Shown: piece after piece, positions 8,807 to 16,178 of the stretch
Layout: every line of letters begins with the position of its first letter
Position numbering within the stretch: the stretch's first letter is position 1
Source of the DNA: Anaerolinea thermophila
GTDB lineage: Bacteria > Chloroflexota > Anaerolineae > Anaerolineales > Villigracilaceae
Length of the DNA stretch: 17,935 bases
Reading direction: 5' to 3'
Assembly: GCA_020722305.1 (NCBI GenBank)
Contig: DYLB01000022.1
Span: forward strand, 1 to 17,935
The notes under the pieces: model-generated
Told to the model about the DNA's origin: nothing
The model's database searches: none
The model's input: only the letters and a program-made list of their open reading frames with translations
Position numbers and translations under genes: made by a program

Positions 8807-9713
8807 CATCAGTCGAACCTACCAGAGTCTGCGCAGCTCCCAAAAATTCCAGAAGCGCTTCAGCGTTGCCATCCGGCTGATCATCGCGCTGTTCCTGATC
8901 TACTTCTCCATCTTCCCGGTGCTGTGGATCATCTCGGCCTCCTTCAACAGTTCCCAATCCCTCGCCACCCAAACCCTCATTCCAGATCGCGCCAGTTTCA
9001 TCAATTACCAGCGCCTGTTCGGCGCAGACCCGAATTACAAATTTGGCGACCTGTACTTCCAAAAATGGATTTTCAACTCGGTCAAGGTCGCCAGCATTTC
9101 GACCATCCTGAGCCTCGCGATCACCACCATGGCCGCCTACGCCTTCTCCCGTCTGCGCTTTGCAGGGCGCATCGCTATGCTCAAAGGGCTGCTGCTGATC
9201 CAGGTCTTCCCCAACCTGCTGGCCCTGGTCGCCATTTACGTCCTGATCTTCCAGTTTGGGGAGATCATCCCGCAGTTGGGACTGAACACTCACGCCGGGT
9301 TGATCCTCGTCTACCTCGGCGGCTCGATGGGTATCAACATCTGGCTGATGAAAGGCTATCTCGATACCATCCCGCGCGCCATTGACGAATCCGGCATGGT
9401 GGACGGCGCCTCACACTTCCAGATCTTCTGGCATTTGCTGCTGCCGCTCCTGCGACCCATTCTGGTCGTCATCGGCATCCTCTCGTTCATCGGTATCTAC
9501 GGCGACTTCCTCCTCGCCCGCATCCTGCTCAACGACGTGGACAAATACACCCTGATGGTCGGGCTGCAAATCTTCACCGCCGGCCAGTTCGACCAGAAAT
9601 GGGGTGTCTTCGCCGCCGGTGCGCTGCTCGGGGCGTTGCCGATCATGACCATCTACATGATCCTGCAAGACCAGATCGTCGGCGGCCTGACCACAGGCGC
9701 GGTCAAAGGATAA
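8799..9713 (+). CDS. malG: Maltodextrin ABC importer permease MalG
   Basis: Second inner-membrane permease subunit. It has 304 residues from the ATG at 8799, with six predicted membrane segments: the first at about residues 25-49 and the last near the C-terminus. The EAA loop starts at about residue 195 (IDESGMVDGASHFQIFWHLLLPL), with ESG in place of the canonical EAA. A longer frame upstream lies wholly in malF coding sequence and is rejected. The strong ribosome site GGGAGGAGG (8781-8789) precedes the ATG, and the 8-base overlap with malF supports this start. The C-terminus ends a few residues after the last membrane segment. The next gene starts 11 bases downstream, so co-transcription is likely. 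Confidence 0.93.
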   Translation: MSNISRTYQSLRSSQKFQKRFSVAIRLIIALFLIYFSIFPVLWIISASFNSSQSLATQTLIPDRASFINYQRLFGADPNYKFGDLYFQKWIFNSVKVASISTILSLAITTMAAYAFSRLRFAGRIAMLKGLLLIQVFPNLLALVAIYVLIFQFGEIIPQLGLNTHAGLILVYLGGSMGINIWLMKGYLDTIPRAIDESGMVDGASHFQIFWHLLLPLLRPILVVIGILSFIGIYGDFLLARILLNDVDKYTLMVGLQIFTAGQFDQKWGVFAAGALLGALPIMTIYMILQDQIVGGLTTGAVKG

Positions 9714-9724
9714 CCCCGGTCGAG

Positions 9725-12700
9725 ATGCGACGCGGCCTGGCGTTCACAGTTCTGCTCGTAGGGGTAGCCCTGTTATTGCAACAGGGCTATCTTCTTCAAC
9801 CGTCGGATGGACCCGCCCGCCCGGTCCCGGCCTTCCGGGACGTCAGTCAGCAGGCCGGGATCACCCACAACCGGGTCCCCAGCCTGGATATGGCGGCCGG
9901 TCAGGCCTGGGGAGATTATGACCGGGACGGCTGGGCCGACCTGTACGTGACCGACCCCGACGGCCCAAACACCCTCTACCGCAACAACCGCGACGGGACC
10001 TTCGGCCTGTCCCCGTTATCGGAGCAGGTCGCCCTGCCCGAGGCTTATTCCGGCGGCGCAACCTTCGCCGATTACGACAACGACGGCTGGCTCGACCTGA
10101 TCGTGGTCAACTGGGGCGCAGACAACCTCTTCCATAACGAGGGTGGCCAAGGCTTTACCGATGTCACCCAACAGGCCGGGATCGCCGACAACGGCAACAG
10201 CAAATCCGCCTCCTGGGGCGATTTCGACCGCGACGGCTTCCTCGATCTGTACATCGCCAACTGGTCCTGCTATCCCCAATGCGGCCGCCAGATGGACGGC
10301 GATCCCGACCGCCTCTACCACAACAACCGCGACGGCACCTTCACCGACGTCTCCGACTACCTCGGCGGGAGCCTGAACGGGGCCGGGTTCATCGCCAGTT
10401 TCGTGGATTACGACAACGACGGCGACCCCGACATTTACCTGGTCAACGACGAGTTCATCAACCCCATCGGCAACAAGCTCTGGCGCAACGACGGCCCCGG
10501 CTGCAAGGGCTGGTGCTTCACCCAGGTGGCCCATGAAGCCGGAGCCGACTCGAAACTCTTCGGCATGGGCCTGGCGGTCGGCGACTACGACAACAACGGC
10601 ACCTTCGACCTTTACTACTCCAACGTCGGGCCGATGGAATTGCTCAGCAATCAAGGCGACGGGACCTTCGTCGAAGTGGCCGAACAGGCTGGGGTCCAGG
10701 CCCCCGAAAGCATCGGCTGGGCCTCCCTGTTCCTGGATTACGACAACGACGGCTGGCGCGACCTGTACCTGGCCGTATCCGACACCACCGACCACAAAGA
10801 CATCGCCTCCAACAAACTTTTCCGCAACAACGCCGACGGCACCTTCAGCGAAGCGGCCTGCAACAACGAAGCCGCCGACGTGCGCCCCAGCCTGGGCGCG
10901 GCCTCTGCCGATTACGACCGCGACGGTTGGGTGGACCTGGTCATCGGCAACATGGACGAGGGCTACCGCCTGTACCGCAACGAAACCGGCTCCAACTCAG
11001 GCAACCACTGGCTGGCGCTCGAACTGATCGGCGCGGGGCCGGTCAACCGCGACGCGGTCGGGACGCGCCTCACCCTGTCCACGCCTGGCGGCCCGACCCA
11101 AATGCAAGAGGTCATCAACGGCTCCGGGATGGGCGGCGGCAGCGAACTGGCCCTCTACTTCGGCCTCGGCCCGGCCCGTACCGCCAATCTAACCATCCGC
11201 TGGCCGGACGGCACGACCCAAAAGATCGAAAACGTCGCCGCCGACCAACGCTACCGGCTGGATTACCCCCTCGAAGGCCCGACCTCCCTGCAAGTTTTAC
11301 CCAAAATGCAACCGCCCAGAGTCCAAAGTCTTATCATCCCCGAAGGGGGCCTGACTTTGGACTCGAGGTCCCAAAACACAGAATTTCCAATTTCCATCCT
11401 CCTGGTTTTAGGCCTCGTCCTCACCGGCCTGGCCCTCCTGGCTTTGAGCACTCCCCCAAAACAGCCCCGCATCGAAACCGCTTTCCTGTCTGCCGCCGCG
11501 CTGGCCGGGCTTTACCTCTTCACTTCCGGCGCGGCCGGGATGCCCGCCTGGCGGCTGTTCTCCCCCGATGCCCGCCTGCAAGCCCTGATGCAGCAAGCGG
11601 ACGTCCACCCGCCCACGAACCCGTCCGCTCCCGCTCCCGCCCTGGTCGAACTCGGCGAAGCCCTGTTCTGGGACCCGATCCTGAGCGGCAACCGGGACGT
11701 CGCCTGCGCCACCTGCCACCATCCCCTGGCCGGGACGGGAGACAACCTCTCCGTCTCGATCGGGACCGGCGGGCTGGGCCTGGCCGAAAAGCGTATCCAA
11801 CCCGACGACGAACGCGACTTCATCCCGCGCAACGCCAACCCGCTTTTCAACCTCGGCTATCTCGAATGGACCACCCTGTTCTGGGACGGGCGCGTTTCTC
11901 GCAGCGCTTCGACTTCGCTCAATGCAGGCCCGCAATCCGGCTTCGACACCCCCGCCAGCGACCGCCTCCTGCCCGGCCTGGACAACCTGCTAGCCGCCCA
12001 GTCCATGTTCCCGGTCACCTCCCGCGACGAGATGCGCGGCCTGCGCGGCGACGCGGACATCTTCGGCCAGCCCAACGAACTGGCCGCCATCCTGGATTAC
12101 ACCTCCCGCCCCATCTGGGACGGGCTGATGCAGCGCATGCTCGCCATCCCCGCCTACGTGGAGCTGTTCCGGGCGGCGTACCCCGACATTCCCCCCGATT
12201 CCCTGACCTTTGCCCAGGCGGCCAACGCCATCGCCGCTTACGAGATGACCGCCTTCACTTTCGAAGACAGTCCCTTCGACCGCTACCTCCAGGGCGACCG
12301 CCAAGCGCTCCCGCCCGATGCCAAACGCGGCGCGCTCCTGTTCTACGGCGAGGCGGGCTGCGCCGAATGCCATTCCGGGCCGCTGCTGACCGACCAGCAA
12401 TTCTACAACCTGGCCGTACCGCAGATCGGCGACGGCAAAGGCCGAGAACAACCCTTCGATCTGGGCCGCGCCCGCGAAACAGGCAACGCCTGCGACCGCT
12501 ACGCCTTCCGCACCCCGCCCCTGCGTAACGTCGCCCTCACCGGCCCGTGGATGCACAACGGCTCGCTGACCACGCTCGAAGCCGTCATCCGCCACCACCT
12601 CGACCCGGCAGAAAGCCTGAAAGCCTACGACCCGGCCCAATTGGCTCCGGCCTTGCAGGACACCTGCCAGGACCAGCCCGAAGTGCTGGCATCCGTCCTG

Positions 12701-12895
12701 GCGACGGTGAGCAGTTCCAAAACCGAGGGGGCGCGGCTCTCGGAGCGGGACATCCAGGATTTGCTGGCCTTTCTCGAGGCGTTGACCTCCCCCAGCGCCC
12801 TGCACCTGGAAAATACCATCCCGGCCTCCGTCCCCAGCGGCCTGCCGGTCGGCGGGAATGTCCAGCCGCCCAATCCGCAGGTCAACCAGCCATAA
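9725..12895 (+). CDS. Fusion protein: seven FG-GAP repeats + ASPIC/UnbV domain + two membrane helices + di-heme cytochrome c peroxidase
   Basis: This 1056-residue protein joins two families normally encoded separately. It starts with a signal anchor (about residues 1-26). Seven calcium-type repeats follow (DYDRDGWADLYV, DYDNDGWLDLIV and so on, about 64-410), consistent with a seven-blade propeller. Next is an ASPIC/UnbV domain (about 438-515), together a CRTAC1-like half. Two membrane helices (about 554-577 and 585-606) are joined by a short Lys/Arg loop. The C-terminal half is a di-heme cytochrome c peroxidase/MauG-type domain. It has CXXCH at 661-665 and 879-883, a Met943 likely to ligate heme in PWMHNGSL, and FWDGR. 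An even number of helices puts both halves outside, where heme is attached. The start at 9725 lies 11 bases after malG with only a weak ribosome site. Substrate and role in the sugar locus are unknown. The frame is open throughout, so a frameshift is not needed to explain it. Confidence 0.85.
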   Translation: MRRGLAFTVLLVGVALLLQQGYLLQPSDGPARPVPAFRDVSQQAGITHNRVPSLDMAAGQAWGDYDRDGWADLYVTDPDGPNTLYRNNRDGTFGLSPLSEQVALPEAYSGGATFADYDNDGWLDLIVVNWGADNLFHNEGGQGFTDVTQQAGIADNGNSKSASWGDFDRDGFLDLYIANWSCYPQCGRQMDGDPDRLYHNNRDGTFTDVSDYLGGSLNGAGFIASFVDYDNDGDPDIYLVNDEFINPIGNKLWRNDGPGCKGWCFTQVAHEAGADSKLFGMGLAVGDYDNNGTFDLYYSNVGPMELLSNQGDGTFVEVAEQAGVQAPESIGWASLFLDYDNDGWRDLYLAVSDTTDHKDIASNKLFRNNADGTFSEAACNNEAADVRPSLGAASADYDRDGWVDLVIGNMDEGYRLYRNETGSNSGNHWLALELIGAGPVNRDAVGTRLTLSTPGGPTQMQEVINGSGMGGGSELALYFGLGPARTANLTIRWPDGTTQKIENVAADQRYRLDYPLEGPTSLQVLPKMQPPRVQSLIIPEGGLTLDSRSQNTEFPISILLVLGLVLTGLALLALSTPPKQPRIETAFLSAAALAGLYLFTSGAAGMPAWRLFSPDARLQALMQQADVHPPTNPSAPAPALVELGEALFWDPILSGNRDVACATCHHPLAGTGDNLSVSIGTGGLGLAEKRIQPDDERDFIPRNANPLFNLGYLEWTTLFWDGRVSRSASTSLNAGPQSGFDTPASDRLLPGLDNLLAAQSMFPVTSRDEMRGLRGDADIFGQPNELAAILDYTSRPIWDGLMQRMLAIPAYVELFRAAYPDIPPDSLTFAQAANAIAAYEMTAFTFEDSPFDRYLQGDRQALPPDAKRGALLFYGEAGCAECHSGPLLTDQQFYNLAVPQIGDGKGREQPFDLGRARETGNACDRYAFRTPPLRNVALTGPWMHNGSLTTLEAVIRHHLDPAESLKAYDPAQLAPALQDTCQDQPEVLASVLATVSSSKTEGARLSERDIQDLLAFLEALTSPSALHLENTIPASVPSGLPVGGNVQPPNPQVNQP
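11319..11364. repeat. 12-base perfect inverted repeat inside the fusion gene linker
   Basis: GAGTCCAAAGTC (11319-11330) and GACTTTGGACTC (11353-11364) are perfect reverse complements around a 22-base loop that itself contains CCCC-GAA-GGGG. The element falls between the ASPIC domain and the first membrane helix. The surrounding stretch is AT-richer than the rest of the gene. It looks like an interspersed palindrome inserted in frame, and lies at the junction of the two fused halves. Confidence 0.7.
11907..11921 (-). repeat. copy of the TGAGC(G/A)AAG(T/C)CGAAG repeat core inside the peroxidase domain
   Basis: CTTCGACTTCGCTCA reads TGAGCGAAGTCGAAG on the minus strand. It agrees at 13 of 15 positions with the core of the intergenic repeat at 4042-4081. 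It encodes Ser/Ala/Thr-rich residues right after the FWDGRVSR motif of the peroxidase domain. The flanking arms are not clearly palindromic here, so it may be a partial copy or chance. Confidence 0.4.
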
Positions 12896-12910
12896 AATTC
12901 CTCAGACTAT

Positions 12911-12970
12911 CCACAGATTTCACAGATTAAGCAGATTGGGCAAGAAGCGATGAAATTTGCGTAATCTGCG
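12911..12970. repeat. interspersed repeat of CAGATT units with an inverted copy
   Basis: CAGATT occurs three times at a 9-base period (12914, 12923, 12932). CAGATTAAGCAGATT (12923-12937) is inverted as AATTTGCGTAATCTG (12954-12968) with 13 of 15 complementary positions. This resembles the 'CACAGATTACGCAGATT' interspersed repeats seen in intergenic DNA of many bacteria (from memory). It fills most of the 114-base gap before the first GH13 gene. Confidence 0.6.
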
Positions 12971-13009
12971 GAGACACCCTGATAAACCCTTCCAAGGAGT
13001 CATTGCGAC

Positions 13010-14464
13010 ATGAACATCCAAACACCCGAATGGGTCAAGCACGCGGTCTTTTACCAGATATTCCCCGACCGCTTCAACCCCAGTCCGCGCACGCAGCATG
13101 AGCGCGGCATCCAGTTCAAGCCTTGGGGGACGCCTCCCGAAGAACAGGGCTACCAGGGCGGCGACCTGTTTGGCATCGTTGACAAATTGGATTATTTGAA
13201 GGAACTCGGCATCAATGCCCTGTATCTGAACCCGATCTTTTCCGCCGCATCGAACCACCGCTACAACGCCTACGACTACCTCGAAGTGGATCCCCTTTTG
13301 GGCGGCGAACCCGCCCTGCGCGAACTGCTAGACGAAGCCCACAAGCGCGGCATCCGGGTCGTGCTCGACGGCGTCTTCAACCACTGCGGGCGCGGCTTCT
13401 GGGCCTTCCACCACATCCTCGAAAACGGCAGCGACTCGCCCTACATGGACTGGTTCACCATCCAGGATTTCCCGCTGCACGCTTACCCCGAAGAGGACCA
13501 GGAACCCAATTACGCCGCCTGGTGGAACCATCCCTCCCTGCCCAAGTTCAACACGGACAACCCTGGCGTGCGGGATTACATTTTCAAAGTGGCCCGCCAC
13601 TGGCTGGACTTCGGCATAGACGGCTGGCGGCTGGACGTGCCAGAAGAGATCAAGGATGACTCCTTCTGGCGCGAGTTCCGCCGGGTGGTCAAGCGCGCCA
13701 ACCCGGAAGCCTACATCGTCGGCGAGATCTGGCACGAGGCCCGCCACTGGCTGCAAGGCGATATGTTCGACGCGGTGATGAATTACCAGCTCACCGGCCC
13801 GGTGCTCAACTTCTTCGGCGCCGACTCGCTCAACCTGACCTGGAAACACGTGGATATCGTCCTCGAGCCGACCGGCGCCGAGGGGTTCAGGAAAAGCATC
13901 GAAACCCTGTACGCGCTGTACGATTGGGAGATCAACTACGCCCAGATGAACATGCTCGACAGCCACGACATGCCACGCGCCCTCTGGCTGGTCAATAACG
14001 ACGAGGCCGCTCTCCGCCAGATCGTGCTGTGCCAGATGACCCTGCCCGGCGCTCCCTGCGTCTACTACGGCGACGAGGTTGGCCTGTCCGCCGGGACCGA
14101 TCCCTACTGCCGGGAGGCCTTTCCCTGGCACAAGCCCGAAAGTTGGAACTACGGCCTGAGCGAATTCTATCATTCCGTCATCGCCCTGCGCCATGCCCAC
14201 CCCGTCTTGCGGACCGGCGACTTCGAGTTCCTCCACGCCGAAGGGCAGACCGCCGCCTACCGCCGCAGACTCGACAGTCAGGAGGCGGTCGTCGCTTTCA
14301 ACGCCGGGAAAACGCCCCAGGATATCAGGATTCAGGCCGGGGCCCCCGCGCGCTCGTTCGCCCAGGTCTGGCCGTCAGATAACGGAGAACGTTTCGATGT
14401 CCAAAACGGTGAAATCCGCCTGAGCCTACCCGCCCAGGGTTCGGTCGTTTTGTTGAGAGGATAA
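13010..14464 (+). CDS. GH13 alpha-glucan hydrolase, neopullulanase/cyclomaltodextrinase-like
   Basis: Retaining glycoside hydrolase expected to cut alpha-1,4 (perhaps also alpha-1,6) bonds of maltodextrins. It has 484 residues, no signal peptide and no membrane segment, so it is probably cytoplasmic and acts on imported sugars. All GH13 regions are present: Asp120 in DGVFNH, nucleophile Asp209 in GWRLDV, acid/base Glu239 in GEIW, and Asp320 in DSHDM. Region V reads LPKFN, near the MPKL pattern of the neopullulanase subfamily (GH13_20). The N-terminal CBM34 domain usual in that group is missing: the catalytic barrel begins almost at once with AVFYQIFPDRF. AAGGAGT at 12994-13000 fixes the start. 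A GH13 lipoprotein gene follows after 4 bases. Exact specificity (maltogenic amylase, cyclomaltodextrinase or alpha-glucosidase) is open. Confidence 0.9.
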   Translation: MNIQTPEWVKHAVFYQIFPDRFNPSPRTQHERGIQFKPWGTPPEEQGYQGGDLFGIVDKLDYLKELGINALYLNPIFSAASNHRYNAYDYLEVDPLLGGEPALRELLDEAHKRGIRVVLDGVFNHCGRGFWAFHHILENGSDSPYMDWFTIQDFPLHAYPEEDQEPNYAAWWNHPSLPKFNTDNPGVRDYIFKVARHWLDFGIDGWRLDVPEEIKDDSFWREFRRVVKRANPEAYIVGEIWHEARHWLQGDMFDAVMNYQLTGPVLNFFGADSLNLTWKHVDIVLEPTGAEGFRKSIETLYALYDWEINYAQMNMLDSHDMPRALWLVNNDEAALRQIVLCQMTLPGAPCVYYGDEVGLSAGTDPYCREAFPWHKPESWNYGLSEFYHSVIALRHAHPVLRTGDFEFLHAEGQTAAYRRRLDSQEAVVAFNAGKTPQDIRIQAGAPARSFAQVWPSDNGERFDVQNGEIRLSLPAQGSVVLLRG

Positions 14465-14468
14465 CCGA

Positions 14469-16103
14469 ATGCAAAAACGTAAAGCGGCATGTATGTCGCT
14501 GGTAATCATTTTAGCGCTGGCCGCCTGCACCCCCGCCACCCCGACTCCCGCCCCGCCGACTGCCGTCCCGCCGACCCTCACGCCCACGCCCGCCCCGTCC
14601 GGCCCCTGGTGGAACGAGACGGTTTTCTACGAGATTTTCGTGCGCTCCTTCTACGACAGCGACGGCGACGGCATCGGCGATTTCAACGGCATCACCGCAA
14701 AACTGGATTATTTGCAGGAACTGGGCATCGGCGGCCTGTGGCTGATGCCGATCCACCCCTCGCCCTCGTATCACGGCTACGACGTGACCGATTACTACGC
14801 CGTCAACCCGGATTACGGCACGCTGGAGGATTTCGAGCGCCTGCTCGAAGAAGCCCACCAACGGGACATGCGCGTCATCATTGACCTGGTGCTCAACCAC
14901 ACCAGCGCCCGGCACCCCTGGTTCCAGTCGGCGCTGATGCCCGGCAGCCCATACCACGACTGGTACGTCTGGAGCGAGACCGACCCCGGTACGCCCGGGC
15001 CCTGGGGACAAACTGCCTGGTACCGGGCCGGCAATGGGCAGTATTATTACGCCATCTTCTGGGACCAGATGCCCGACCTGAATTACGCCAATCCAGACGT
15101 GCGGGAGGAGGCCAAAAAGATCGCCGCCTTCTGGCTCGAAGACGTCGGCGTGGACGGTTTCCGCCTGGACGCGGTGCGCTACCTGGTGGAAGGCGACCGG
15201 CTGGCCGACTCCGACGCCAACCACAGCTTTCTGGCTGAGTGGGGCGCGTCTGTCCGCTCGCTCGACCCGCAGGCCTTCACCGTCGGCGAGGCCTGGACCG
15301 ACAACCCCAACGTGAAAGAATACGTCACCACCAACACCGAACTAGACTCCGCCTTCAACTTCGACCTGTCTGCGGCGATAACAGGTTTGAACGCGGGCAA
15401 TGTCGCCACTTTCCGCTTCGTGCTGCAAACCACCATCCGGGATTTCCCTGAGCAGGACAACGCCAACTTCCTGACCAACCACGACATGCCGCGCCTGATG
15501 AACGCCTTCGTCACCGACAAAGATCAAAGGGCCAGGCTTGCCGCGGCCATCCTGCTCACCGCCCCCGGCATCCCGTTCATTTACTACGGCGAAGAGATCG
15601 GCATGAGCGGCACCAAACCGGACGAATTCATCCGCACCCCGATGCAATGGGACGCCACCGAGGGCGCGGGCTTCACCGGCGGCATCCCCTGGCAGGCCGT
15701 CAACGCTGACTACCCGCAAGTCAACGTGGCTGCCCAGACCGGCGACAGCGCCTCCCTGCTGGAAACCTACCGCACCCTGATCGGCCTTCGCAACGCCCAC
15801 CCCGCCCTAAGCCGCGGCCAAACCTTCATGGCAGACTCCAGTTCCAGTAAACTGGTGGCCTTCCTCCGCTCCAGCGGTGACGAAAACCTGCTCATCCTCC
15901 TCAACATCGCCGACAACCCAATGACCCATTACTCGCTTACCCTCGCCTCGGGTTCGCTTTCCGGCACGTACAACGCCGCCTCGTTGCTCGACGACGCCGC
16001 CCTCCCCCCGCTCACGGCCAACACCAACGGCGGCTTCGACGCCTACACGCCCCTGCCCGAAATCCCGCCCTACGGCGTGCTCATCATCCAACTCACTCGA
16101 TAA
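14469..16103 (+). CDS. GH13 alpha-amylase-type lipoprotein
   Basis: Extracytoplasmic, lipid-anchored alpha-glucan hydrolase. The signal peptide ends in lipobox LAAC (Cys20), followed by a Pro/Thr linker (about 21-44) as in the local binding lipoprotein. The catalytic barrel then starts at VFYEIFVRSFYDSDGDGIGD, a calcium-loop pattern. Catalytic regions are complete: Asp139 in DLVLNH, nucleophile Asp234 in GFRLDAV, acid/base Glu274 in GEAW, and Asp339 in TNHDM. Region V is MPDLN, and the block RTPMQWD with NVAAQ is typical of alpha-amylases related to oligo-1,6-glucosidases. The C-terminal beta domain ends at a usual length (544 residues). GAGAGGA at 14455-14461 overlaps the end of the preceding gene, so the two are coupled. 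It probably trims starch or glycogen to maltodextrins for the importer. Confidence 0.92.
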   Translation: MQKRKAACMSLVIILALAACTPATPTPAPPTAVPPTLTPTPAPSGPWWNETVFYEIFVRSFYDSDGDGIGDFNGITAKLDYLQELGIGGLWLMPIHPSPSYHGYDVTDYYAVNPDYGTLEDFERLLEEAHQRDMRVIIDLVLNHTSARHPWFQSALMPGSPYHDWYVWSETDPGTPGPWGQTAWYRAGNGQYYYAIFWDQMPDLNYANPDVREEAKKIAAFWLEDVGVDGFRLDAVRYLVEGDRLADSDANHSFLAEWGASVRSLDPQAFTVGEAWTDNPNVKEYVTTNTELDSAFNFDLSAAITGLNAGNVATFRFVLQTTIRDFPEQDNANFLTNHDMPRLMNAFVTDKDQRARLAAAILLTAPGIPFIYYGEEIGMSGTKPDEFIRTPMQWDATEGAGFTGGIPWQAVNADYPQVNVAAQTGDSASLLETYRTLIGLRNAHPALSRGQTFMADSSSSKLVAFLRSSGDENLLILLNIADNPMTHYSLTLASGSLSGTYNAASLLDDAALPPLTANTNGGFDAYTPLPEIPPYGVLIIQLTR

Positions 16104-16106
16104 CTA

Positions 16107-16164
16107 CCCGGCAAAGTCGGGAGATTTCGCACTCACTCGGAGTCCGAAGTCTCCCGACTTCGGG
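16107..16164. repeat. long imperfect hairpin between the second and third GH13 genes
   Basis: AAGTCGGGAGATTTCG (16114-16129) pairs with CGAAGTCTCCCGACTT (16145-16160): 16 positions with a single T-G. A further CCCG/CGGG clamp (16107-16110 with 16161-16164) lies outside a 3-base bulge, and the loop is 15 bases. No T-run follows, and the next start codon is 14 bases downstream. It could be an interspersed repeat or an mRNA structure tuning the next gene. It is not a classic terminator. Confidence 0.7.
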
Positions 16165-16178
16165 TTTCCAGGATACCT

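Noticed and set aside
9599..9724. Longer start for the FG-GAP/peroxidase protein inside malG
   Set aside because: The added residues are a shifted reading of malG, Arg/His/Pro-rich, and would place a non-signal segment before the clear signal anchor that starts at 9725.
10927..12528. 533-codon plus-strand frame inside the peroxidase fusion gene
   Set aside because: The translation is Arg/Pro-rich with no domain, typical of a shifted frame in GC-rich coding DNA, while the overlapping frame holds both CXXCH sites.
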